From assembly GCF_030272615.1 (NCBI RefSeq), contig NC_081411.1, forward strand, positions 185,302,449-185,366,448: 64,000 nucleotides of DNA, written 5' to 3'. The position numbers were made by a program, and so were the translations under genes. This stretch comes from Cryptomeria japonica. Lineage: Eukaryota > Streptophyta > Pinopsida > Cupressales > Cupressaceae. The notes below the pieces were generated by a model that did no database searches, was not told the origin of the DNA, and worked only from the letters and a program-made list of their open reading frames with translations. This document shows positions 47,265 through 58,559 of the stretch, piece after piece. Position 1 is the first letter of the stretch, and the number at the start of each line of letters is the position of its first letter.

Positions 47265-48018
47265 TGTTGGTGTACGTTTTATCATTTACCAAACATTAGA
47301 ATAAGATACCCAAAGGTATTCTATCCTCTCCTGAAAAATCATCACTTATCATATGGCGATTCCAAGGTCTATATGTGCGAACAAGCGACTTTAGTGGGCT
47401 AGCTACTTGGGTAGTGTATGCTGAAAATCTCAAGGGGGACTTACGTTTACAAATGTCTTTCAAGCTTTTGGACTTAGATAGATTTATCAGTTTTAGGCTT
47501 TCTCTTTTTTTGGATTTTTTTGGATTTAGACTTTCAAAAAGGGAAAAAGGGGATACAGTTAAGAAAGTTGATCTAAACCTATGAATTCTGGAGACGGTAT
47601 TAACTAGGTATTCTCGAGAAACCACACTTTGCTTCGCCATAGTAAGGACAAGTACATAAAGCAAGTGCAATCTTCAACAGATTGTGCTTATGATCGAATT
47701 TTTGGCATACACAGGGGATAAGCTCAGACTAACTTTGCACAGTGGAATGGAAATCATCCATTCACCAAAAGTATGAGCAGAGATACATTTTTAATTAATA
47801 CTTATCAAATCCTTCATTCAATTCTAACAACTTTGAAAGAAAATCTAAATTAACTTCTAATTAATGTGTTGAGGAAATTGAAACCATGCTAATCACTCAA
47901 ATAACAAAGATTACAAAGCCTTAAGAGAAAGCACACATACAATGTATTATTTGAAAAAATGACCTTCACACAACAATATATCAAAAACCTCACACTTGCC
48001 AAACGAGAGGAGGCAGCC

Positions 48019-48026
48019 TTATATAG
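48019..48026 (+). promoter_or_regulatory. TATA-like box in the 3' LTR
   Basis: TTATATAG about 755 bp into the LTR, at a site conserved in position in the 5' LTR, supporting the plus orientation of the LTRs. Confidence 0.45.
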
Positions 48027-50450
48027 TTTTCCAAAAATTAATGAACAACCGAGATCAAACAGTGATCAAGGGTCCAGATTGAAATCTACAAACCCTATTT
48101 AGGGTTTCCCAAAGGTAACTACCCCTCAACCAATGAGAAAATTACATTTGAGGACACTTGTCCTTCTTGCTAAATATGAATTGTCAATGAAAATAGAAGG
48201 TTGTTGAATTGTGAAGTGTGCCCTCCTAGAAGCTTCTGGATAAGTCAGGTTCATTGAACCTAGACATGCTGAATCAAAACAATCTGATTGGTTGGGAGAT
48301 GACGAGGCGCCACCTCAGCGTGTTGGATGTCTTCTTTCAACTCTCCAATTTGTGTCAAGAAAATGTCTAAGTATGGAAATTTGTTCCTTCTTGTCACCAT
48401 CTGATTCTGATTGGGAGCTTGTCTTTGACTCTTTAGGAGATGAAATCCTTCAAGAAATTATCCTGATTGCTTCCAAGACGTCTGAAATCAAGTCCGAGGA
48501 CTTTTCTTTCTTGATTCCTTGAGATTCGGAGAAGAATTCCTCTAGGCCTCTGTCATAATAGCTTTTCCCATACCTAGCCAAATTTTGGCAAACTTTATGC
48601 TCGGACGAACCTTGCTTGTGGACTTGTCTTCAATTTAGAATTTGGCTTGAACTCCATTATTGTTTTCAGGGATGATCTCGCCTTCAGCTGCCAATTTATG
48701 TTGCACGGGAGGAGGGTAGAAAGCTCTAGATAACTCCTCATAAATATGAATTGATGAGATCACGTTTAACCATCATCCAAAACCTGCAAAACCCAAAGAA
48801 ATTAAATTAGAATCCTCATTTTGAGCATAAACTTTGAAGGTTTGATGGCAAAGTGTGCTCTGATTCTCCACTTCCTCAACACTTTTAGCTTTCAACAAGC
48901 TGCGAACACTCTGATTTGAATATTCAGGAGTGAAATTTGACTTTGATTGATCTGAAAATGAGCAAATTAGTCCCAAAGTTTGTGAATGTCAAAATCAGAT
49001 TTGGATACAGAGAAAATATGTGAAAATTAGACTAAGTCCCTAAAAACTCCATCCAAAATTTGAAAACCAGGTTGAAGATTCAATAAATCTTCCTTGAATA
49101 CCCCTGTCACCTTCAGAATCTCAAAAGTATGTGAATTTTCTCTTCAAGAATCTCCTTCAATGTGTGTCTAAACTTGTTGAAAATCTCAGACCTGCACAAA
49201 ATCTCTTAGAAACTCTCTCCTTTTTCTATCCAAAACTCGAACTTCATGTGAGAAAATAAAAGAATGAATTGTATTTGTATTGAAGTTCAGAAATCTCTCT
49301 AAAGTTTGTTTCTAATTCATCCTCTGTCTTTCAAATCTGCAAGGAATGTTTCTAATTTAGCCTTTAGTTGACTTGTCACTGATGAAATCTTCATCTTGTC
49401 TTTCCAATTCAACTTTCTAAATTGATTTTCAGTTCACAATTCGAACCAAATCTACAATATTCTTTTTTGAAAAAACCTTCTAATTTGGTCTCAGTTCAAA
49501 CTTTATCATAGATTTTGCTGACATCATCTTCTTGTCTTCCAATTTAACAAATATCCTACTTGGGTGGAATTATTTCAAGTTGGGGAACTGTTGATGTGTA
49601 TTTTGTACATGACCAAACACAGAATAAAATATCTAAAAGGTACCTTATCCTCTCTTGAACAAAGTTCCTGATTGCTGAAGATCTCGCCGAAGGATCAGTC
49701 GAGGCAACTCCAAGGTTCTACTTTGTAGGATCTCTACTCGTGGATAAGCTCTTCGCAGTATGATGTGATTTTGCTGGAATCACAAGGGGACTTACACTCA
49801 ATGACCTAAATGTCTGATTTGCTAGAATCACAAGTTCTATTAACTAATTGGAAGACAAACAAATGACAAAAGATGCAGGGTTCAGGACGTCTACTCTACT
49901 ACCTAGAATGCAAGAAAATGGATGAATGACTAGATGGAGTCCTACTGGGCTAGGTCTCACCATCAGGTTGAACAATTCAACACTAACTCAGTGTGATCTT
50001 CTAAGGGATGCTTCCAATATGTTCAAATCATACACCATCTGATAATGATCACCATTCAAGATAATGCATGAACAATAGACTCGTAACGACTTAAGATCAA
50101 GCTCATTTTATGCCAGTTGACCACGCAAGGTGCACTTACCATTAGTAAGAGGCTAGTGGTATGGACTAGACAGATTCCACACAGGTGCATTCAACAATTT
50201 TCTTCACTCAGTTTAATCATTTATCATCAAAAATGAAGATTCAACAAGAGACCATGCACATTGCAAAGAAACAACATATTCCACCATATCTTCAATGAAA
50301 AGAAGTCTTTACAATTAAGGCAACAATGTCTTGCCTTCTCTTCTTAATCTACTCTAATTGCTATTCTACTATTATGGCCTCTATTACTAACTATTAACTA
50401 TTAGCTATTATTGACTAACTATTGGCCTTTACAAATGAGGAGCCAGGGCT

Positions 50451-50457
50451 TATATAG
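50451..50457 (+). promoter_or_regulatory. TATA-like box in the solo LTR
   Basis: TATATAG in the context GGGCTTATATAGTGCCC, about 865 bp into the LTR, a typical plant LTR promoter context. Confidence 0.5.
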
Positions 50458-50888
50458 TGCCCTCAATACAATTCATTAGCTCAAATCAATTTGAGATCAA
50501 TGGTCGAGATTTTACAATGAAAACCCTAATTAGGGTTTGTTACAACAAACTAAATTCTTGCCAATGAAATAATTGCATTATTTGGACACATGTCTTTTCT
50601 GGAATGTTCGACCAATGGAGAACCGGGATAGGTACATCGAAGTTTGTGCCATCTCCCATGAGTCAGGTACATTGAATCTGGACATGCTGAGGTGGACTAA
50701 TCCGACTGGAGGAGTGATGACTAGGATGCCACCTTATCTGACACTTGTAACTTGGTAGATATTCAATTTGATGTTGGTGAGAAGATAGCTTTAATTAACT
50801 CTTCTGAAACTGTCTGCTTCTTCAACGAACCCTTGCTTTAACTTCCTTTGTCTTCGATGTGCAGGATGGATGGTGTACCTTTCCTTCG

Positions 50889-51008
50889 AATGCTGGACTG
50901 GAAAAGGCCGTCCTTGATGATGCTGGGCTGGGGAAGGTCATCCTTGTTGATGTTGGACTGGAGAAGGCCGTCCTTGATGATGATGGGCTAGAGAAGGTCG
51001 TCCTTGTC
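50889..51008 (+). repeat. 30-bp minisatellite, four copies
   Basis: Four consecutive 30-base units of the form (A/G)ATG(C/T)TGGACTGGAGAAGG followed by a TCCTTGATG-like end. The period is a multiple of three and both strands are open through it, but no protein family is recognised. Confidence 0.8.
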
Positions 51009-51165
51009 TTGCCCTGGTCCCCTTTTAACTGCAAGACAAACAAAAAGATGATTAAGGACACATAATAAATTCATTTCAACATAGCATTTTATACCTTAAA
51101 TCATCAACAAGAAGACATCAAAATTAAGTTTGTTCAAGAGTCTTTCCAAGGGCAAGCCCTATAAG

Positions 51166-53768
51166 AATTTCGCCCTGGACCCTCTGGAAGGGTCAGGAGC
51201 GAAATTTGCATTCCTGGCCAATTTAGACCTTTTTTCAACATTACCTCACAACCAGCACTTTGCCTGGCCCAAACAAGGTGAAGAATAGGCCTCCCTAAGG
51301 ATTTCGCCCTGAACCCTTTGGAAGGGTCACGAGCGATTTTCTTGATTAGGCCTCAATTACCCCATTTTTTTACTCCAAAATCCTCCGGAAGGTGAGCATA
51401 TGCTTGTTTTAGTCCAACAAAGTCTAGGGATCCATCCTTTTAGCTTCTCACATGGGCAAATTAGGTGATAATGAGAATTTCGCTCTAGACCCTTTGGAAG
51501 GGTCAGGAGTGAATTTCTTCCCCTAGCCCAAAATCATCATTTTTGGAGACAAAAATCCATTCAAGGGCAATCTCAAGGACCTCTACCATCTTTGTCTAGG
51601 CCTAGCTTGGCATAAATATGAGAGGAATAGATGGATTTTAGAATCTCGCTCTGGACCCTTCGGAAGGGTCAGGAGCGAAATTCTTGTTTTAGGCTTATTC
51701 TTCCATCTTTCAACCTTAACCAACTTCAAAAGGGCAAGAACAACAATTCTCACACTCATGCAAGCTATAAAAACCCAAGTTTGACTTGATTTTGCTAGGA
51801 AAATAAGGAATCTGAGGAATTTCGCTCTAGACCCTTTGGAAGGGCCAGGAGCGAATTTCCTATTTTGAGCTTGTTTTGGCTACTCCATTACCTCAATCCA
51901 ATATTCAAAGGCAAGAACACATCAAAGTCCATCTAACCATGCCATAAAACTCAAGAATTTGACCATCTCCAAGAAGAAAAAATGAGTTTCCAAGAATTTC
52001 GCTTTGGACCCTTTGTAAGGGTTAGGAGTGAAAATCTTGTTTTGAGCTTATTCCTCCATTATTTCAACTTGAATCCACCTCACAAGGAAAGAAAACACTT
52101 CTCTCCTCTCATCCAACCCAAGTTTGACTTGATTTTGCAAGGGAAAATAGGTGATTGAAGAATTTTCACCTTGGACCCTTTGGAAGGGTCAGGAGCGAAT
52201 TTCTTCATTTGGCTCAATTCCTTCAATCTTGATAATCATTGGCAATTTGGAGTTATTCCTAAGGACATCTCCTTCTTGATTTTACCTTAGCCCACACTTG
52301 ATCTAGCACAAAGTTAATAGCAAAGAGAGTTTTTGAGAAAATTCGCTCTGGACCCTTTGGAAGGGTCAGGAGCAAAAATCTCATTCTTGACCAAAAATCA
52401 TCATTCTTTCAACTTGAAACTTCATTGCAAGGTAAAATATCATCTCTCTTTGCCCTAGGAACAAGGTTTTAAGCCTAAGAAAGGTAAAAAAAGTAGACTT
52501 GTAAGGAATTTCACCCTGGACCCTTTGGAAGGGTCAGGAGCGAAATTTCCTTTCTTGGCTAAAATCTTCATTCCTCAATGCTATCAAACACTCTCAAAGG
52601 AAAGATCATGTCCATTTCCCCTTTCAACATGCTTTGGACATCACAATTTGGTCAAATAGGGAAGGAAATGAGGTCTAGGAGGATTTTCGCTTTGGACCCT
52701 TTAGAAGGGTTAGGACCGAAAATCATGATTTGGGCTTGATTCTTCCTTTTTCCAACTCAAAATCACCTCAAGAGGTAACTAAACATCATCCTTCACCCAA
52801 GGGATAAGGTCTTAAGCCAAAACAAGGTCAAAAGAATAGGCTTGCAAGGAATTTTGCTCTGGACCCTTTGGAAGGGTCAAGAGCGAAATTCACCTTCTTG
52901 GCTAGAATCCTTCATTTTTTCAAGTCTTTTAAAAATTTCCGAAGTCCAAACATGTCCACACTTCCCTTCAAGATGCCTTGGAACTCAAAATTTGGTCAAA
53001 CTACGGAGGAAATGAGCCTTAGGATTTTCGCTTTGGACCCTTTGGAAGGGTCAGGAGCAAAAATCTCATTCTAGGCCAGATTACTCACTTTTCAAACTCC
53101 AAACCACTTCAAGAAGAAAACTTAGATCATTTTCCACTTGAGGAAGAAGGTTTCAAGGTCAAACAAGGTAGCAAATGAAGTTTATGATGAATTTCGCTCT
53201 AGACCCTTTGGAAGGGTCAGGAGCGAAATTCTCCTTTAGGCCAAAATCTTGTTCTTCAAAATCAATCAAACTCCCTCTCAAGGCAAAAACATACCCATTC
53301 ATCTCCCATCAAGCCAATGCCTAGCCAAAATAAGGAAGAAAACAAGAGTTATAAGGATTTTCGCTTTGGAACCTTTGGAAGGGTCAGGAGCGAAAATCAT
53401 GATTTGACCTTGATTCTTGATTTTTCAAACTCTAATCTTCCTTGGGGGGCAAACATAGATCTTTCTTCATGCATCTCCACCTTGGTCCTGACTCTTGCTA
53501 AAGGAAAAAATGAGTGTTTCAAAAATTTTGCTCTGGACCCTTTGGAAGGGTCAGGAGTGAAATTCTTAATCTTGGCCAAGATCCTGACTTCATTTTCACA
53601 TTTCTTCATTCAAACAAGTGTTTTTGCCTTCATTCAAGCCTAGGAATGCATTACTTCTAGGTTTTGGTCAAAGTAGAATGTCTTATGGAGAATTTTGCTT
53701 TGGACCCTTTGGAAGGGTTAGGAGCAAAATTCGCTTTGGACCCTTTGGAAGGGTCAGGAGCGAAATTT
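51166..53768 (+). repeat. Array of 17 long hairpins spaced about 170 bp
   Basis: Each copy is an inverted repeat of about 40 bases: arm AATTTCGCTC, inner arm GACCCTT, loop TGG, inner arm AAGGGTC, arm GAGCGAAATT. Starts near 51166, 51301, 51476, 51642, 51818, 51994, 52161, 52340, 52506, 52683, 52850, 53022, 53190, 53356, 53524, 53690 and 53727. Apart from the first and last intervals, spacing is 166-179 bases. In the 3' half, arms alternate between type A (AATTTCGC with GCGAAATT) and type B (ATTTTCGC with GCGAAAAT), a dimer of about 340 bases. The sequences between hairpins are much less conserved. Confidence 0.9.
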
Positions 53769-53943
53769 GACATTTTGAGCTCTCCATCAGGATCATTTTA
53801 TGGAATATAACATTTAAGTATAAGAAAGAAGAAATCACTTATACTTTAAGTTATATTCCATATATACTTTTGGGATGTTTGAGAGTGGTTTTGGACCTCT
53901 AGGAGTTATATTGCAAAATCTAGCTTTTGGAGGATTCTTCTAT

Positions 53944-54079
53944 TTTCCAGACTTAGTCAAATTTCAGGTTCAGGACATTCCAGACTTAGCCAAATTTCAG
54001 GATCAGGGTATTCCAGACTTAGCCAAATTTCAGGATCAGTTAATTCCAGACTTAGCCAAATTTCAGGATCAGGGCATTT
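53944..54079 (+). repeat. 33-bp minisatellite, four copies
   Basis: Four units around ATTCCAGACTTAGCC followed by AAATTTCAGGATCAGG. In one frame this gives an 11-residue repeat (IPDLAKFQDQG), but the frame is short and is not called as a gene. Confidence 0.85.
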
Positions 54080-54429
54080 GAAGATCAAGATGACATTCCA
54101 AACTTCATCACTCACCAACTTGACCTAACTCAGACCTTCAAGGATGATACTCACTCACCAAGCAAGACACAATTAGCAACAAGAGCAAAACTAGACCCTA
54201 AGGAAGACTCTCAAAGAAACCCTAATTCTGGGGCACCTGTTGACTCCCCTGGTTCAAGAAAAGCCTACCATCCTATTGATCCCCTGGCGACACTCAAAAT
54301 GCAAAGGCTAATAGACAAACCCTAAACACCTAGAAAGCAAACCCTAGAAAGCAAAAAGAAGGGGTCCCCATTTGCAATGGGGTGATGTGTGAATAAGTCA
54401 CAACAGGAACTAAACAAGGCACCACACTC

Positions 54430-55540
54430 CAGCATAGGGCGGACTTTGGAAGATTGGCGGAACAAGACAAGGTACCATACTTCATATTATTTCATACTTA
54501 ACCAAAATCTATTCATTTCATCTTGAACTTGAACTCCTCTTTAGCTTAACACCTCATCTTCAAACCTGATCTTACCATGATCTAATCATTTTCAAGGCAT
54601 ACTTTGGAGCTTGTTTGATCTTTCATCAGTGGGGCGGATTTCAACCAACTCATGACACCACACTTGTTCATCTTTTAGCGTGGAGTTTAGAGAGTTTGTG
54701 GCACCACAGAGGGCGAAGTTTATTGAACTAGTGCACCCTTCCTTATACACAATACATTCTCCAAGGGCAGACTTTGTCATTCATTTTCATACACCGCTCA
54801 CCATCTCCTTAGCGGACTTTTTAATGTTTCATGTGATCTTAGGAGGGTGGACTTTTTGCTTCCTCCAAACACGTAGAAACTTCCTTCAACTTTGTCAAGG
54901 CAGAATTTTGGAGTTAGGCACCCTCGCTCATCACCTTGGGCGGACTTTTTTGGCCTCCTTGGACCTTCTTCATCAGTGGACTTTGAGAAATTTGAACTCC
55001 ATGCAGGTTAGGCAGACTTTGGAGTTCACAACACCACTCACCTTGAGCAGACTTCTTTGGGCGGACTTTGAAACTTTGACAAGGCGGACTTTCATGCATC
55101 CTATTCATGGCGGACTTTCTTGACTTTCTCCATAGGGTGGACCTTTTAGCTCATGCTCCAAGGCAATTGACTTAGACAAGGAGGACTTTTGTAGTTAGGC
55201 ACCCCTTTCTTATCACTTTAGGCGGAGTTTGAAGAGCTTGACCTTTTGGAGGGCAGACTTTTGAGGTTTACCTTCGAGGGTGGACTTTTTGCTTCCTAGG
55301 CACCAAGGAGGGTGGAGTTTTTCCAACTTAGGTGCTATTGATTGTAAAGTAGGGCAGACTTTGTGAGACTTATGCACCTTTTACTTCACCTTAGGCGGAC
55401 TTTAAAGTCTCCCTCTTGCATATGACGGACTTTACTTGATCCATGATCTTAGGAGGGTGAACTTTTCAAAGTTCATGACTTTCATCATTATCCATAGGGC
55501 GGAGTTTGAATGACTTGTGCACCTTGAGGGTGGACTTTGT
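54430..55540 (+). repeat. Cluster of GGGCGGACTTT motifs in the 3' LTR
   Basis: The counterpart of the 42780-43920 cluster. Here GGGCGGACTTT is the commoner form, while the 5' LTR has more GGGCAGACTTT. Confidence 0.75.
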
Positions 55541-56234
55541 GAAGACCATAACCATGCTTTCCTTCCATGAGGGTGAAATTTGAGAAGCTCCGGCCACAAC
55601 ATTAAACACCACTAGCCAGACTTAAAAATATTTGGAAACCCTTTAAAATTTAATAACTTCTTCAATTATAGCCAGATTAACATGGTATTTGAAATCCATA
55701 CTTAGGTAACCCATCCGAAGTGCCATGACCCCTAAAATGTAGGAACTTAGCTTTTTGGGTCAAAACTTGAAAATTTTCGATCTTGATCGATGCAGGGCAG
55801 TGGTATCCGTGCAAACCCTGGGTCCCCACTCCGAAAAAGCAAAAAGAAGACATCCCTAAAAATAAGGAAAAATTTCTAAAAATAGCCATCTCGGGGATCG
55901 AGCTAAAAATGCCAAAAACGAAACTTCCTAAAAAATAGGAAAAAGCAAAAAAGCAAACTTTCCAAAAATAGAAATTTCTGAATTTGTTCAAATCAATTGT
56001 GTTTTTCGTCCTTTGGCCTTTCTAGGTACTTTGATGATGTCTAGACTCTGTTATCACTTGGCTTGCAAAAACTGATTTTCAATCCATAAGACTCGAACCG
56101 TTCAAAACTTGACAAAACTGAGTAAAACTGAAGCGGAAGGCCACGGGACACTAACAAAAACCCAAGAAAGAAGGGAAAAAGGGAGGGTCCCCATTTGCAA
56201 TGGAGTGATGTGTGAAAAAGGTCACAACAGGTCC

Positions 56235-56729
56235 CAGGTCCAAATTGCCAAACTCATCTTCATCCTCTTCCAACAATCCTTCCTCCTGGATATACTCCTT
56301 CACCCAACCTTCAACCAGAGGCTTCGTTATCCCAGTCAAGTGCTGCAGAAATACAATGCTTTTTTCAATGTCAATCCACCGTTCCTTAGGCATTTTCTGT
56401 TCTAGTGTTCGCACAATAGGAAATTTCCTAACTTTCCCGCCTTGGTTCCTAAACATCTAGTAGTTCTATGGCAAAGGAACAAGTAGATTAGTGTGTACGT
56501 TATATAGAACTACATCAATCTCCCCTAGGAAGAAGTGTTTGAGAATCATTTGACAAAGCTTTTTACATCTGGACTTTGACACTCCCATAGACAACACCAT
56601 AGTTAGAAACATTGTTGTTATATCAGTGTTGAGCTTGTATCGATGATAAGCCATGATAAATTTTGGTCCCAACACAACCTTGACAGCATGAGAGACTAAG
56701 GGGTGTCCCACCGCAAAAATGGCCACCAT
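56235..56729 (-). pseudogene. Old minus-strand coding remnant, right of the large LTR insertion
   Basis: Minus-strand open stretches include HPLVSHAVKVVLGPKFIMAY (near 56700), KSRCKKLCQMILKHFFLGEI, and KERWIDIEKSIVFLQHLTGI with an acidic run EEGLLEEDEDEFGNLDLG ending at the insertion point. It is probably the same coding unit as 40200-40480, split by the LTR element. I do not recognise the family; a retroelement accessory protein is possible. Broken. Confidence 0.45.
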
Positions 56730-57361
56730 TCGCTTGTCAGCAACTTCACCTTAAAAAAGGCATTTGCCTCTTGGTGGACTCAAGCAGGAGCGGTGTTGTG
56801 GCATACTAGAATGAGTCATACCTTGCCGCCAAAGCCTATATCTACTCATCCGCCATTCATCATCATCATTGCAATCAACGCACGTCCAATGAATGATGAA
56901 GCGGTTGGACACTACTAAATCCATCTATAGATATTCATTGAGTCCAATTAAATGTTTGCACACTTCTAAGTATGCGTTATGAGATTTGGAAGTTATTACC
57001 ACTCGACCTCCATATCAGATCATGACAACGCACAAGGATGTGCATCAGCGGCCCATTATGCTACTAGATTTCTTATTTTTTTTTGGTTGCCAAGTGTCCT
57101 CACACCTTCAATCCCACGAATGCATTCCCTTGTGTTTTTTAATGATGCTATCCAAGACTTGATTCGATGGTGCAATCCATATCCTCCATTCAAAGCATCC
57201 ATTTTATGATACTTGTCCCTCCATTGTCGCCTATCCATGCTCATGTGAGATCGTGCTCATAGTCTTGTATCACATCAGCATGATTATTCTTCATGGGAAG
57301 TAACGATCTGTATCGTTTATAGATTTTGGGCATATATGATTGTTATCATCCCACATTAGTC
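56730..57361. other. Unassigned DNA with weak minus-strand coding look
   Basis: A 62-codon minus-strand stretch (57056-57244) with DALNGGYGLHHRIKSW may belong to the same old coding region. Nothing firm. Confidence 0.3.
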
Positions 57362-58010
57362 CTATGATTCCCCTGCCAGGGTACCAATTCCATCTTTTAC
57401 ATCAGCTACCAATTTGGCAAGCCTATCTGCCACGTCATTGCTCTCCCTGTAAATATGCAAAATTTTGAACTCTTCAAATTTTACAATTGCCTCTCTAATT
57501 GGCCTCAGCCAATGAGCCAATTTCCAACTTGGTGTGTAGTTTTGTCTAATGGCATTAACAGTTATTAGTGAATCACCTTTGAGGTGAATATGTCTAGCTT
57601 TCAATTTCATGCCGATTGCAGCTCTGTTAATGCTGTGCTAAATATGTGTATTGATTTCTCTACGAGGATTTTCCAGTATGATCTCAAGCTACACATGCAA
57701 TCCTACTTGACCCTTTGTCTAATGGCATTAACAGTTATTAGTGAATCACTTTTGAGGTGAATATATCTAGCTTTCAATTTCATGCCCATTGCAGCCCTGT
57801 TAATGCCGTGCTAAATATGTGTATAGATTTCTCTACGAGGATTTTCCAGTATGATCTCAAGCTACACACATTCAATCCCACTTGACCCTAGATTTCCTTT
57901 AGAAGCTCCATCAATATTAACCTTTATCCATCTACTATTTGGGGCAGCCCACTAAACTCCCTCTTTCAGATTTTCGGAAGATCAACCTTCCAAACCCCAT
58001 TAATGAGAGG
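57362..58010 (-). pseudogene. LINE RNase H domain fragment (RVT_3 type) on minus
   Basis: Minus-strand reading gives a WAAPNSRWIKVNIDGASKGN start near 57900-57950 (first Asp), then after a duplicated part GDSLITVNAI (second Asp block) and ILHIYRESNDVADRLAKLVA, ending at a stop near 57362. This is the C-terminal RNase H of a plant LINE, homologous to the plus-strand one at 23268-23767. The rest of the LINE would extend into the assembly gap or is truncated. A 173-bp tandem duplication lies inside it. Confidence 0.75.
57541..57879 (-). repeat. 173-bp tandem duplication in the RNase H fragment
   Basis: TTTGTCTAATGGCATTAACA starts at about 57541 and again at about 57714, and the following about 165 bases match closely. 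173 is not a multiple of three, so the duplication breaks the frame. Confidence 0.85.
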
Positions 58011-58028
58011 TGTATTGTGCATATTTTA

Positions 58029-58528
58029 NNNNNNNNNNNNNNNNNNNNNNNNNNNNNNNNNNNNNNNNNNNNNNNNNNNNNNNNNNNNNNNNNNNNNNNN
58101 NNNNNNNNNNNNNNNNNNNNNNNNNNNNNNNNNNNNNNNNNNNNNNNNNNNNNNNNNNNNNNNNNNNNNNNNNNNNNNNNNNNNNNNNNNNNNNNNNNNN
58201 NNNNNNNNNNNNNNNNNNNNNNNNNNNNNNNNNNNNNNNNNNNNNNNNNNNNNNNNNNNNNNNNNNNNNNNNNNNNNNNNNNNNNNNNNNNNNNNNNNNN
58301 NNNNNNNNNNNNNNNNNNNNNNNNNNNNNNNNNNNNNNNNNNNNNNNNNNNNNNNNNNNNNNNNNNNNNNNNNNNNNNNNNNNNNNNNNNNNNNNNNNNN
58401 NNNNNNNNNNNNNNNNNNNNNNNNNNNNNNNNNNNNNNNNNNNNNNNNNNNNNNNNNNNNNNNNNNNNNNNNNNNNNNNNNNNNNNNNNNNNNNNNNNNN
58501 NNNNNNNNNNNNNNNNNNNNNNNNNNNN
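58029..58528. other. Assembly gap of 500 N
   Basis: Exactly 500 N, a conventional placeholder length. Reading frames through it are meaningless. Confidence 0.99.
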
Positions 58529-58559
58529 TAACTTTGTGTTTATTTATGGAATCTGGACT

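Larger units (their letters stand above)
49583..54410 (+). mobile_element. Nested solo LTR (4.8 kb) of a related family
   Basis: The insert 49588-54405 starts TGTTGATGTGTATTTTG and ends GTGAATAAGTCACAACA. The 5-bp target GGAAC occurs on both sides (49583-49587 and 54406-54410), and the unoccupied site is visible in the 5' LTR of the host element (near 42797). Its closing block GGGGTCCCCATTTGCAATGG matches that of the host LTR, so the two families are related. One LTR without interior means a solo LTR, the product of LTR-LTR recombination. It looks whole. It contains a promoter-like region, a 30-bp minisatellite, a 17-copy hairpin array and a 33-bp minisatellite. Confidence 0.9.
47265..56229 (+). 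repeat. 3' LTR, interrupted by a nested solo LTR
   Basis: Starts TGTTGGTGTACG and ends GTCACAACA. Removing 49588-54405 and one 5-bp duplication leaves about 4.1 kb, matching the 5' LTR. The motif cluster (about 54430-55540) and the closing GGGTCCCCATTTGCAATGG block are shared. Confidence 0.85.
40476..56234 (+). mobile_element. Non-autonomous LTR retrotransposon with 4.1-kb LTRs
   Basis: LTRs at 40481-44570 and 47265-56229 start TGTTGGTGTA and end GTCACAACA. The second contains a nested solo LTR. The flanking 5 bp are GGTCT (40476-40480) and GGTCC (56230-56234). The interior of about 2.7 kb has no gag, protease, reverse transcriptase or integrase that I can see. Its only long reading frame is on the opposite strand. 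Very long LTRs and an antisense ORF recall the Tat/Ogre-like branch of Ty3/Gypsy, in which antisense extra ORFs are known; this placement is inference. The first about 235 LTR bases differ at about 5-6% by hand count, suggesting an age in the tens of millions of years at slow conifer rates. Broken as an autonomous element. Confidence 0.85.

Noticed and set aside
51166-53768. Regularly spaced repeats resembling a CRISPR array
   Set aside because: Spacing of about 170 bases, spacers that are related to each other, a eukaryotic LTR context and no cas genes. It is an LTR-internal tandem structure.
53875-54081. 68-codon frame with 11-residue repeats as a gene
   Set aside because: It is explained by the 33-bp minisatellite inside a solo LTR.
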